Part shown: piece after piece, positions 1 through 10,489 of the stretch
How the letters are laid out: each line of letters opens with the position of its first letter
Numbering within the stretch: position 1 is the first letter of the stretch
Assembly: GCA_014529385.2 (NCBI GenBank)
Contig: CM043946.1
Location: 37,958,058 to 38,022,057 of the forward strand
Direction: 5' to 3'
Origin: Adiantum capillus-veneris
Taxonomy: Eukaryota; Streptophyta; Polypodiopsida; Polypodiales; Pteridaceae
Length of the DNA: 64,000 bases
Notes under the pieces: model-generated
Told to the model about the DNA's origin: nothing
The model's database searches: none
Seen by the model: only the letters and a program-made list of their open reading frames with translations
Program-made: the position numbers and the translations under genes

Positions 1-1
1 A

Positions 2-133
2 ACACGTGTCAATGGATGGAGGTTGAAGAAGTACTTTTTGAGATTTGATCAAACACCTATGATGGAAATCCCCGAGGAGGGAGACTCCTCCACCTCAATT
101 GAAGAAGAATCAGGTACAACGCTAGAGGCATGA
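2..133 (+). CDS. C-terminal end of gypsy G1 polyprotein (partial)
   Basis: The frame starting at base 2 is open to a TGA at 131-133. It begins with the residues TRVNGWRLKKYF, which match the end of the integrase C-terminal region in the other gypsy elements of this window (TRTNGWRLKPYH in G4, KVNGYRLKPYL in G2). An acidic, serine-rich tail follows. The rest of the element lies left of the window. The tail runs straight into a polypurine tract and a 3' LTR, as expected for the end of a gypsy pol gene. The identification rests on the WRLK signature and the context. Confidence 0.8.
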   Translation, partial: TRVNGWRLKKYFLRFDQTPMMEIPEEGDSSTSIEEESGTTLEA

Positions 134-143
134 ATACCTCTAG

Positions 144-161
144 CCTTAGGGGGAGGGCTAA
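144..161 (+). other. Polypurine tract of G1
   Basis: A purine-rich run (core AGGGGGAGGG) followed by CTAA stands directly before the LTR that starts with TGAGG. Almost the same string (ATACCTCTAG, then AGGGGAGGGCTAATGAGG) recurs at 22722-22753. This marks G1 and G5 as members of one family. It would prime plus-strand DNA synthesis. Confidence 0.75.
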
Positions 162-2077
162 TGAGGAAATCTTTTCCATGCATAGGAACCCCCCCATATA
201 TTTTTGCCCTTTTATCAAAATATTTCCCATTATATAAGTTACTTTTGATTTTTTCTTCCTTTTTCACAAACGTTTTAGCCTTTATTAAATAAATAATACT
301 TATGCTAATCAATCACGATGTAGCATAATAAGTAAGCTTTCTTTGTTGATCTCTCTTTTGACCTTAAAAATATTAAATATATATATTCTAGTATTTTCTA
401 ATATATTTTTTTCATGTATGTATATTATTCCACTCTACCAAATATTTTATTCACTAGTTTTCATTTTCAAACCTCAACCCCACTTTCAACTTTCAATAAT
501 ACCTCCATCTAGATGATTGCCAATCTTTTCAACACTTTAGGTCATGTTTTCATACACATGAAGGAGCTTACACTTGAAGGCAAGAGAGAAGTCCACTCAA
601 AGGGGACCACCAAAAGACTTTTGCAGCCACAAATAATACATTATTTGGCTGAATTTTTTAAGTAAAGAAGAACCCTGAATCTGAAGGTGCGTTCAACATG
701 AAAGATGTAGCTCGTGATCTCAACTTTTAGCTCAATTGTTTTCAGAATTTTTGGAGTTATGAACACGGAGATATGATTTTTGTAGTGGACCCCAGTTTTC
801 TCGTGTAATGGTGACACAGGCCATCCGCACTTTTCTTCCTTCTAGAATGGCTATGGTTCTACAAGTCTTCAAGCATGATTAAAAGAGACAAGGCTCTTTT
901 AATGAAGTCTTGGCTAGTCTAGAGTAATTCTATCACCATTTTTGGAGGATCCATCCTCATCAACAAATATCCACCTTCGACAACCTCTCTTATAATTTTC
1001 TTACCTCTCTCTTCTCTCCCTAATAAGCTTATGTCTATCCAAAGCTAAACTATTGTAAGTTTTTCCTATCCTCTACATCCTACCCACATTCTCTCTTTTT
1101 CTCTCTCTATTGACTCTGGTATTTTAAATAATGAGGAGACAAGATGGGAGCCGCAGTCACATGCACCCCATTTTCCTAGTCACCAAAGTGGGACACTCAC
1201 CTCAAATAGAAATATTGCTAAATCCTTCCCTCCTTCCCTATATAAGGAGGCCATGAAAGCTCACTTGGGGAGGGAGAACACACACACACACACACACCTA
1301 TCCATACACACTCTTGTGCTACATGCTTGTAGCATGAACCCTAATCACATAATCACAACACCATCATCATCACCATCACCATGCACAAAAGATGAGCACC
1401 ACACCTCCACACCACTTGTAATTAAGGGTTGAAGGCACAATTTCAAGAAGAAGAAGGGTGGACACACTCATGATATTCCTCGCCATCAACTCCCATCTCT
1501 CCATTATGCCTCCTACGATCTTGTTCCCTTCTCATTTTCCTGCTATACGCTACCTATTGTATTCATCTTTTGCAAGCAATCAACACACTCCATCTTGGTG
1601 CCATACTTTGTGTCGCTTTGGATACATCTCATTGTGAGTATGGTATATTCTTGTTCCTTGCCATTTTTTTTCCGGCTTATGTTAAGGTGTGCGGATTCGC
1701 CACCACACACACACACTCTCTCTCCCTCTCATATTCCTATCATCTTGCTACTTCCATCTTAAGGTGTGCGGATTCGCCACCTTTTGTATGAGAAGTAAGC
1801 ATACTTGCATGTATCCCTGACCTCTTTATCTTCCTTACTACTTGCACACGTAGCGAGCCCATTCTCACTCACTCACCACTCCTCTCACCTTATTCTCCGA
1901 CCACCCCATTCCACATTTGGGCGTGGATCTTGAAATTGTTTTCCATGCATGCTTCATTGTGTATATGTATGCGTCCTAGCCGCATATCTTGCTAGGTGGT
2001 GCCCCTATTGTGTATTCCCCATGATGAGGCCATTGTGCATAGTCTTGGTGTAGAGGCCACCGGGTCTATTTTTTTCA
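162..2077 (+). mobile_element. 3' LTR of gypsy element G1
   Basis: The LTR starts TGAGGAAATC just after the polypurine tract and probably ends at TTTTTTTCA near 2077, where an older integrase reading frame begins. The end was placed by aligning the GGTGTAGAGGCC motif (about 2048-2056) with the end of the G4 LTR. A TATA box (CTATATAAGG) lies at 1238-1248. The LTR shares short blocks with the G2-family LTRs, such as GTGGACCCCAGTTTTC near 785 and GCTAGGTGGTGCCCCT near 1992. An (AC)n run lies near 1277-1298. The left LTR and its target duplication are outside the window, so the exact right end is inferred. Confidence 0.7.
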
Positions 2078-2921
2078 CTTCCGCCTCTCACTTGAAGATG
2101 CTATCTCTAGGTATGGATGTGTTGGCAGAATTACTGCAGATAGAAGAGAGATGGATGCAGATGAAGCTCGAGAATTTTTTTCTCGCATGGGCATTAAACT
2201 CGCTCTCACTACAACATATAATCCAGAAGGTAATGGGAAGAGTGAAAGAGAACATCCGCCTATTGTTAAAGCTTTAGCGAAGGCGTGTGAAGGACATATT
2301 GGTGATTGGCCTAAACTCTTCCCATTTGCTCTTTGGGCTGATCGCACTACACACAGTTCACTTACAGGATTTATGCCGTTTGAATTGATGCATGGGCAAA
2401 AACCCATTATGCCTATAGAGGAAGCAGTTACGACTTGGACCATAATTCCATGGGAAGAAGGTATGTCTACTAAAGACTTGCTTGCTCTACATATTCGCCA
2501 TCTTGAGAGACATCGAGAGGATATTGAATAGGCTAAAGAGAAGCTTAAGGAGGCAAGATTGAAGTATAAGGCATCATTTGATGGAAACCATTGACTCTGA
2601 CCACATGCTATCAAAGAAGGTGATTGGGTACTTGTCTATGACAGTAGCTTGGAGAACCAATACTCTGCTATGCGGAAAATGGTTAAACGGTGGTTTGGAC
2701 CATATGTGGTGCAACATGTTTTTGATAATGCGACATATCAATTATGTGAACTAGATGGTACTATGCTTAAGGTGCCTATTGCAGGGGAAAGAATCAAGCT
2801 GTTCAAGAAGCAAGAAGGCGAGATTGTTCTTGAAGATTCCCATTCAAATCCGCCTCCAGAGGATCATGTCATGTATACATTAGATGATATGTCTAATAAT
2901 GATTTTAATGAAGCTGATTAA
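2078..2921 (+). pseudogene. Gypsy integrase relic with C-terminal region
   Basis: One reading frame carries integrase-core sequence: SRYGCVGRITADRRE (first part just before 2151), then a region around TTTYNPEGNGKSERE with the conserved asparagine-glycine and the catalytic-type glutamate, then FELMHGQKPIMPIE. A C-terminal part around WFGPYVVQHVFDNATYQL resembles the SH3-like end of gypsy integrases. Stops at 2529-2531 and two more near 2592-2600 break it. The N-terminal half of integrase is missing because the G1 LTR lies at the left edge. The sequence is closer to chromovirus-type integrases than to G2/G4; that placement is by eye. Confidence 0.85.
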
Positions 2922-2955
2922 GTGCAATTGGCACAAATAAGGGGCTATGCAGGTT

Positions 2956-3280
2956 CAGAGGGGGTGGATGTCGTGCAACTCCGCTCCCATGCTAAGAAAG
3001 ATGCCAGAGAAATTCACATCAAGTTTGTTTGAATCTTATATGTTTAATGAACAGTGATTAACGCTTGGTAATAGGCCAAGTTCAGTGTTGAATGTATGCC
3101 AGATGCGGCTCAAAGGGCCAAAAGATTTCTTGGTAATGCTAAATAGTTAGTATGCTTGAAGTGGTTATAGATCAATTTTTATTAATAAAAGTTGAAGTAC
3201 TTGAAGGGATCTACATTCCTGTCTTTACGGCTCGTCAATCGAAGCTATGGATAAGAAGTTAAGACAGCTGCAATTAAGGT
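2956..3280 (+). mobile_element. Polypurine tract and start of 3' LTR of the older gypsy copy
   Basis: About 35 bases after the integrase stop is a purine run (CAGAGGGGGTGGA, 2956-2968), followed by TGTCGTGCAACTCC, a good LTR start at 2969. An AT-rich, polyadenylation-like stretch (TTTTTATTAATAAAAG) occurs near 3175-3190. No second copy is present for comparison, so the right boundary is a guess. Confidence 0.5.
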
Positions 3281-3484
3281 GACAAAATTGAAATGAATGC
3301 ACGGGCCTAAAGTGCTCACTTTGTGGAGTGCGACAGTCTTTTCAGATCAGTGATCGGAGTTATGGTTGCCGAGTTATTGGCCGTTAAAGATGCACCGGGG
3401 GCCGGTTCCGTATCAGTTCGGTCGGCTCGATCGGAGTTCTATCTAGGAATTTGGAGTTTTCGTCCAGGTTTTTGAAATGCAATA

Positions 3485-3818
3485 ATGGCAAGGAAAAGCA
3501 AACGTGGGTCCAACTTGATGGGGGAAACTGATATGCCTTGTAGTGCTTTAGTCGGCATGTACACCAGTCGTTGCCTAATGTGGCCATCCAATGAAGGATG
3601 TCAGGCATTGCATCAGCCCGATATTTATGCCAAATGTGATTCCGTTACAATGACTATGGCCACCAATGAATAACCTTGGCAAAGCCTTGGCCGATATGTA
3701 TGCCAAATATGGTGCTGTTACAAAAGCACAAAAATTTCTTGTTGAGTTCTTTGTAAAAAATGTCGTCTTTTGGAATGCAATGATTGTGAGTGATGCCTTG
3801 GTCGGTATGTATGCTTAA
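3485..3818 (+). pseudogene. PPR protein relic (pentatricopeptide repeat)
   Basis: The frame from 3672 reads GKALADMYAKYGAVTKAQ and then KNVVFWNAMI before a TAA at 3816-3818. This is the hallmark 'xALxDMYAKCGxVxxAxxVFDExxxRNVVSWNAMI' pattern of PLS-class plant PPR proteins, which bind organellar RNA in plastids or mitochondria. A second degenerate piece just upstream (3530-3640) gives SALVGMYTS and DIYAKCDSVT in another frame. Only about two repeats survive, with frameshifts and no start codon, so it cannot make a working protein. It lies between an LTR relic and uninformative DNA and may be a gene fragment moved by a transposon. Confidence 0.75.
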
Positions 3819-4465
3819 TGTGGGGCCTTAATGAAGTTTAGAGACCAAGGGAAGCCAGCCGCTCAAAGGTCCAAGGGAAAAAGGCCGCCCAAAAGAGGCT
3901 ATTGGCCGTCTAAGGAAAGCAGTTGACCGCCATAAATTGAGACAAAAGGGGATTTGGTCGTTCACAATTGGCCACCCTTTTTTTTAAAGGGCAAGTGTGA
4001 ACAAAGGAAATAAAAGGAAAACGAAGGGCATGACGGGCAACAGAGGCCACAGGCAGTGAGGAGGGAAGTAGAGCTCACGCTCGCCAGCATGGGCCTCGGA
4101 TGAGGTCGCTGTAGAGATGAGAAACACTCAAAAGCTCCTCGCGCACAGACTGATGTAGACATATGGATAGATATCAACAAATGGGTGTATAAATTTTTGG
4201 TATTGAACCTATCCGACACAGTGTTATAGGAGGTTTGTGTGGAGGAGCATTCACAAGGGTTGTGATAGGACATTAAGGACTTATTTGAGGAAAAATTGGT
4301 GGCCCGAGTTCTTTAGCTATAGTGGAAGCTTTACCTTCTACGGCTCAGGTAGTTCAACTCTTTGCAAGGGATGACATGCAAGATTAGGACAATCTAGGAC
4401 GATGTCATTGCTTTTGGAGCCAACGTGTTCACACAGCACATGGTTGCCTAGCTACTCTCCAAACT
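3819..4465. other. No recognisable gene
   Basis: There are short ORFs on both strands but no motif, no repeat pair and no codon continuity that I can recognise. The sequence reads as eroded non-coding DNA. Confidence 0.5.
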
Positions 4466-4469
4466 TCGT

Positions 4470-4930
4470 ATATGCCTTGACTCTTACTATCAGATTCTAA
4501 TTTTCTTTTGTTCAATCCAAACCCAACTTGGGAAGAGGTTCTTCTCAAGCTCATGTAGATCAAGATCCATTCCAAGTTTCAGGCTAGAGGGGCTATAGGC
4601 ACAGATAACACATTGTTGGCAAAGAGAAAGGGATGGGGACAAGGTAAGAAACCCAAATTTTTGAGTCGGTCGATTCCTCTTCAACAGAGAACAATAAGAA
4701 GAACATGAAATTCAAGGATATAGAGTTTTATTATTGTAAGAAAAGGGGAACAAGTAGACAGAGTTTTGGAAGAAGAAAAGGGGTGAGGTAGATAAGGCTA
4801 AGGAGAAAATCACAGCTTTAAGGGTGGTGATGACTTCTAGGATATCTTTGGTTGTAGGTTGCCTTGGGATTCTGCATGTTGCACCTATCACACCTCACAA
4901 AGAGACAGGCCCAAGACTAAAATGTCAATC
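4470..4930 (+). pseudogene. Very degenerate copia gag-protease relic
   Basis: In shifting frames the + strand gives a gag-like stretch (FNPNPTWEEVLLKL), a broken zinc-knuckle-like piece (FYYCKKRGTSRQSF) followed by a lysine-rich linker (WKKKRGEVDKAKEK), and then DSACCTYHT near 4868. The last resembles the copia protease site, usually DSACS.H. Several frameshifts and stops intervene. The order gag, knuckle, protease is right for a Ty1/copia element, but each match is weak on its own. It could be a chance assembly of lysine-rich translations. Confidence 0.4.
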
Positions 4931-5184
4931 CAAGGGAACAAGTGACTTGACTAGGGCATGGAAGCATGCCAAGATATTTCAAGTCTCTTGTCTAAACAAA
5001 AACACTTCGTAAAAACAATCTATGAGCTTTCTAGTTGTTAAAATCCTAACTTCTATCTCTTTGATCAAGAAACACATGAAAATCCAAGAGCAAATCAGCT
5101 ACAAAGAACACAAAATTCAATCGCCTCATTCCTAACAAGGTCAGAATGACTTTTGGACCATCAAACCCCATATCTGCATACTGG

Positions 5185-5282
5185 CAAAAATCGCAATTTT
5201 TTATAGTAGTAAAATTGCAAGTCATGGAAGTAGCCTAAAATGCCCCTATTAAAATTGCAATTTTTTATAGTAGTAAAATTGT
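5185..5282. repeat. Short direct repeat, about 29 bp, two copies
   Basis: The string TTTTTTATAGTAGTAAAATT with flanking AATTGCAA/ATCGCAA occurs twice, around 5190-5218 and 5251-5281. The spacer is about 32 bp. It sits just outside the LTR-like block that ends at 5874. Confidence 0.6.
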
Positions 5283-5874
5283 GAAACCTACCGAATAGGT
5301 TCTCCTAGGCATTAGGATTCCACAACAACTGACAAAATCACAAAATGATGCTTAGATAGTGAGATACATCACCTGGAAGATCATGAGATTTAATGCTTGG
5401 AACTCGCAAAGCTCTTGTATTGTAGGCATCCATGAATAACTCTCCTTGAGGCTATGGCAATGGTGCTCTCGGTTCTTTGATAGGCAAACCATGCAATGCG
5501 ATGTATAGAGACAAAGACAAGTAGCAAGAAGGAAATCTCACAATGTACACAATACCCGTAGCTTGAACTTTTTATTAATGAATTAACCTTCTTTGAAACC
5601 CTTACAAAAATCTCTTTTATACCTTAGCTAAGAGTCTCACATGTACAAAGGGTTACTAGCTCAAAAAATGGGTAATCTAAGCTAACTATAAATCTATCTA
5701 TTGATAAAACTTGAAAGCTCATAGCCTTGGATTTTGTTTTATCAAAAAGATGAGATAAAAACTAATGGTTTTTAATGGGAAAATCTATATACACATGGGT
5801 GTTACAATGGGCAAATAATCCTCCAAAGATCTTCTTTTTTGCAGCAAGTACCTTATTGTTGGAATCTTCGAACA
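5283..5874 (-). mobile_element. Minus-strand LTR (3' end of a retroelement)
   Basis: Read on the minus strand, a purine tract at 5875-5886 (AGGAGGGGGGAG) is followed by TGTTCGAAGATTCC, a typical LTR start. A minus-strand TATA motif (GGTATAAAAGAG) lies near 5613-5624. An AT-rich termination-like stretch lies near 5560-5580. The far end of the LTR is not resolvable because there is no partner copy. The layout matches that at 8460-8942. Confidence 0.55.
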
Positions 5875-5886
5875 CTCCCCCCTCCT

Positions 5887-7735
5887 ATTTCATGTTGTCC
5901 TTGACATGAATCAAGGTCTAAAATCTAGTAGTCTCCAGTCAATCTCTCTCTGTCTCCTTGAGGATAGTGAAGGTTGGTAGATGGTCTAGATTTTGCCTTG
6001 TGGATCTACTTCTAGGTCATTCCTTTTGTGGTGATCATCATTCCTCCCCTTCTAGACCGGTGCACATCCTCGAGCACTGCAGAAGTGGATCGCTGAGGTA
6101 CAAGGCATGGTCGCGGCAGATAACAATTAAGCCACAGAAAAAGTAATGAGAACCGTGAAAGTACCAAGTACAACACATAATAAAAGATAAAATTAATATA
6201 AGCATGAAGCACAAATGGTCAAGTGGAGAATGGTAAAATAAAGATTACTTCTTGCTAACTTAAAAGTATTTATGCCAAATACAACTAGTGAACTTACACA
6301 AGCTAGGTAATTAGAGTCATGTGCTTTATTAGTGTGTCTCCAAGGTCAGTAAACATAATTAAAGGGTCAAACAAGCTATCAAATCACTAACTAGTAGGTA
6401 ATATTATTTCCTAATGAGAAGATAACCAGAAATGTGTTTTTGGCCTATTGGACTAGGCTTCTTTGCTTTGAGTAAGTGTGAATATCAAGTGCAGTCAAGG
6501 TGATTTGTATTTCATTTCATTATATGTTTTTCTTTGTTATAGGAAAGCTCAATATAGAGCACCTCAAAGTAGCTGGGAGCTCATGACTCTTTATCAACTT
6601 GGCAAATTTTGCTTTTTCTTTAAGTGCATTCTTTCAAGTGCCAAAAATCCTTTGGGAGTTCTTGACTCATCCAACTAAGCATAAACCTCAAGCACACGTG
6701 TAGCTTCCTCTTTGCTAAAGATAGCTAGGCCTCTCTAAGCCTCAGCACTCCTAAGGTAGCTACCATTAAAGAGATAATACCACTAACTAAATTAGCAAAA
6801 TCAACTATCTTGCAATATCCTAGAGTGACATCTACCTACCTAAAGGCACTATCAATAAAGTTAGACTCGTTATCAATTACCTAATGAAAACTACTAGATG
6901 TATAGACATGTGTACCTTTAAATGGCAAGTAAACAACCAAAATTCTAATTGTTTGCATAAAATCATAACCAATGTCAAGCAACAATGCAACATAAGGCAC
7001 ACTATATCAGTGATGGGACAAGCATAGGAAGTAGTACACATGTATAGACCCGCTAAAGATAAGATCCTGGTATGATCAATGGAAATCATTTCTCAAGTCA
7101 ATTCAATGTTGCAACAAAACATAAAACACAAAGAAATACACATTCTAGAGGTGTGTTAGCATGAGAAGAGGTATTATTCAAAAGAAAAATAACATAGAAA
7201 ACATAATCTAGGGTCTCAAAACCTAAATATCCAGAGGGGAAAAAATCAATGGGAAAAAAGTACCTCTGGCATACGTGCATGAAAATCTATTGCCCTATAG
7301 TCAATGAGTATGAATCAACATTGATCTAGTGCATCTAGGGATGAAGAGAGACCTCTCACCATAAAATAATCTCTAAAAACTCTATGCTTGATCTCTAGTG
7401 ATCAAAGGCTTATCTAACACCTAGTTCCATATGAATGGTAGGCTCTAAAGCACTAATGATGGGCATAGGGATTAACTCAACCGGTATATTTGTAGTCATA
7501 AGACTATGTAGCTTTGTATGTACTATATGTGCTTTGTCTGGTTTTGCCTTTTTGTTCATTTGTGATCGGTGGAGTCACAAGTGGAGGTGATCTTTTTATG
7601 ATGAGTCGGATGATAGATCTGTAATAGTGGGGCTCAGCATAGATTTTGGAACCCAAACAAGATTACCTAGTAGGCATTGGATTGTCTTGGGAATCCAAAG
7701 CTATTGGAGGCCACTAGAGATATCATCGAGAAATT
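5887..7735. other. AT-rich DNA without recognisable genes
   Basis: This should be the internal part of the minus-strand element whose LTR ends at 5874. No gag or pol motif can be read in any frame. Near the LTR is a small hairpin-forming string (CATGTC, AAGGA, CAACATG). The rest is eroded. Confidence 0.45.
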
Positions 7736-8139
7736 TTGTTTGACGTGGGTGATGTTTCCATGATTGAATGACATGCACCATTATGGGAGCTGAATGCCTA
7801 GACTTTTCGTTGGAGTGTGCTTTGGGAGATTTGGTTGAATAGCTCGGTGACTTTGAATTTGTTGAAGTTTCCATTAAGTCATGGAGTACCCTTCAATATC
7901 CAAATCTGTCATGGTGGTGGTGCTCTATACTGTTTGGGTGTGACCCTTGCTTGTTTCTTTTTTGGTATCCAAAGTTGCATTGGAAGATTGGTAAAAGTGA
8001 TAGGTCTTAGAGTGTTTGGGCCTTCAGCTGCTGCCATAGAACTTGTAGAATGTAGCTTTGTATCAGGGACTTGTATTGAAGGTAGAGGATCAAACATTGA
8101 TGCACAATTATTGTTGTCAGTAGATTTGGTAGGTGTCAT
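7735..8139 (-). pseudogene. Unknown degraded ORF
   Basis: The minus-strand frame starting at about 8139 is open for 76 codons and continues past two TGA codons in the same frame. Around the stops it reads YRAPPP, stop, QIWILKGTP, stop, LNGNFNKFKVTELFNQ. Both TGAs would be TGG (Trp) after one change, which fits decay of a once-continuous ORF. I do not recognise the protein. Its composition would suit a retroelement gag, but I see no zinc knuckle. The overlapping + strand ORF (7817-8191) is hydrophobic and probably a shadow. Confidence 0.35.
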
Positions 8140-8459
8140 CTCTAGGATGATATTTTCATTGTTTTGTTGTGCTTTTGTTGGGTTGTGTTAGATTTCATGA
8201 TACATCACTTTGCTACGTCACTCAGGTCTAGGGCATACATGTATCAACTAGTATGTCTCCTGGGCTGGCCACACTTTGCATATGCATCACATAGGCTACA
8301 TTCTCTGGCCGCCCACATTAAGCGCTGGCCATTGTTCTTTTTTCAAGCTCCCTACACAGATTATTATCCACTCATAGTTAATGTCGTGGATTTTTACCCC
8401 TTAGGCTTGGTTTTGGTAGATCATTGTGAGCGGACGTCAGCACAGCGAGAAATCACCTA

Positions 8460-8928
8460 ACAGTGGATATGCTAAAAAACAGAAGTGGGTAGCGTATACT
8501 CACCAAAACCTTAGAAGAAGCTCGCAGTGAATCTTGCGATGCAAAGCCGAATGTGCGCAATGTTGATATTAGCTCGTAGCTCTCTCCGTGGGCAACCCAT
8601 GGCTACTCTCCATTTGCATTTCCAATCACCGAGGTACTCGTAACATGAAGATAAACTCTCTCTTTTATTGTACACTCAGTATGCTTACACAGACTCTGTA
8701 GTTTGAAAAAGATAAGGGTTTTTCCATTAAGGTTACACTTTGGGTTTTATACCCACTCATTTGTAAACCCTAAAGTTCAAAGTGAAAGATCTACTCTAGT
8801 CTAGTGAAAGATCTACTCTAGTCTAATGGCATAATTATGTACAACTTGGAAGCTTCTGTCACATAAAAAATAATTAGAATAGTCCCGTCACTAAAAGTTT
8901 TGGATGTCCTAAGTATCCAGAGTTAACA
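8460..8928 (-). mobile_element. Minus-strand LTR (3' end of a retroelement)
   Basis: On the minus strand the purine tract at 8929-8942 is followed by TGTTAACTCTGGATAC, the LTR start. A TATA box (GGGTATAAAACCC) lies near 8738-8750. A perfect 22-bp tandem duplication (GTGAAAGATCTACTCTAGTCTA) occupies about 8782-8825. The left boundary near 8460 is uncertain. The sequence differs from the 5283-5874 LTR, but its edge is built the same way. Confidence 0.6.
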
Positions 8929-8942
8929 CTCCCCCCCTCCTA

Positions 8943-10397
8943 GCTCATGTCGTCCCCGACATGACGTGTTGAGTTTTCAGATCTTCAGAAGGTGTGGTCC
9001 CTCATTTTCAGGACCAACTCATAACGCGCATGCAGTATGACAATGGTAGGGTCAAAAATGTCCGTGTTGATGGTGAAAAAGCCTATGTAGAAAGATTCTT
9101 TGGAGGCTTGCATATCGTAGGAGGGAAAAAACATAATTTGCTGATAGAGCTGATGGATCACCTCTGGACTCGGCTGTGTAGACATGTCATAGGCGCATCT
9201 AACATTAGTTTCCTGGTTTTAGAAAAAGATGGAGTCCGAGGCTTGAGCTGGCTGGAAGATTTCAAAAACCACCAAGAGGGTTTTGCATATCTTTCTCATC
9301 ATTATGCAAGGTAGGTCAGAAGAACTAATGAGCAATTTTATGACGCTCGTTAGGGTTTTCACCATATATTGCTCACTCATTATCTCTCCTACCTTCAAGC
9401 CAGGTAACCTTGGGTAATTAAGCCATGTGGGATGGATGCATCACATGAGAGAGTGCTCTTTCCAGGTTCTCATTCGTGGTAGAGGGCAGAAGCTCAGATC
9501 ATCTCTACTAGCTTTAGGTGCTTCTACCAGATGGACTAGGTATTGTGGGTACTTAATAAGCCACCCCTTTGTCCATTTCGCCTGCGAATCCACTATTAGA
9601 TTTTCCTCATCTGGCCGATTGATATCTCCAATGTAAAGTGGGACCATGGCGTCCTCTTGTATTCTCTTCTTTAGGGTTATTGCTTCATACTTCAGTAGAG
9701 GATATGGGAGTGAGGGCTGCATCCACTCTCGGCATATGACGTTTGAGTCCAGATTTTGGATGGTCACCGACTTCATCACTCTCTGAAGTGGCCTTTTGTA
9801 GCTCACTTTATTCTTCCTCGGTTAGATCCCTTGGCTCTTGAGAGGATCCCGCAGGGATTTTCCTCTTGCATGGGTTGTGCTTTTCAATCTTCAAAGTCTT
9901 CTAGGTTGATTCCTTTTGTGGTGGGCAGGGCCTTGGCTTTGCTATGGCTCTTCCACAATTTGTCTCTTCAGTTCTTCTATGGCCTTTTTATGTTCCTCTT
10001 CAGCCTTTGTTGCTTCCTTGGCTATCATTATAAGCAAGTCATTCAGCTCTTCTAGCAGTTTCATCAACTGCTCATTCTCTTCCTTAAGGGCCTTCTTTTT
10101 GTCTTCTAGTATCTTCTCCACCACAAGGGATCCTTCTGTCATCATTAGCCTTTGGCGTCTTTCTAGCATCAATTCTTTCTGCAATTCTTTGAGTTGTTCT
10201 CCAAACACATTGGCTTCTTGGCTGGTACTTGCTGAGACAATTCTTGCTCTTCTAGGAGTTTCCCTCAACCTTTGAATGGTCTGCTCCCTGACTTGGATTT
10301 GATCTTTCATCTCTATGACCTCGTCTTGAACCACCTCTTGTCCTAACTCTGCCTTCTCTTTTGCATCTCTGAGGCTTGCTACCTCCTTGAACAACAA
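8943..10397 (-). pseudogene. Long degenerate ORF with coiled coil, next to the minus-strand LTR
   Basis: One minus-strand frame runs from an ATG at 10397 to about 8943 (some 485 codons), interrupted by only about seven nonsense codons and no frameshift. The first 150 residues are almost purely charged and heptad-like (for example KEENEQLMKLLEELNDLL), so a long coiled coil is likely. Around 9806-9441 comes a more globular part (VPLYIGDINRPDEENLIVDS). The end reads HVGDDMS and meets the polypurine tract. It occupies the place of an internal ORF of an LTR element, yet I see no gag, RT or integrase motif. It may be an accessory or gag-like protein of a non-autonomous element. I do not recognise the family. 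Confidence 0.5.
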
Positions 10398-10489
10398 AAG
10401 ACGTCACAATTGGGACTAAAATATGCATTGTGGAATCAATTAAATATTTAAGACTTCACAATTGGGACCAAAATATTCATTGGACAAGA

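Noticed and set aside
2075-2614. Minus-strand ORF of 179 codons
   Set aside because: It is the complement of the integrase relic at 2078-2921, which has clear motifs on the + strand.
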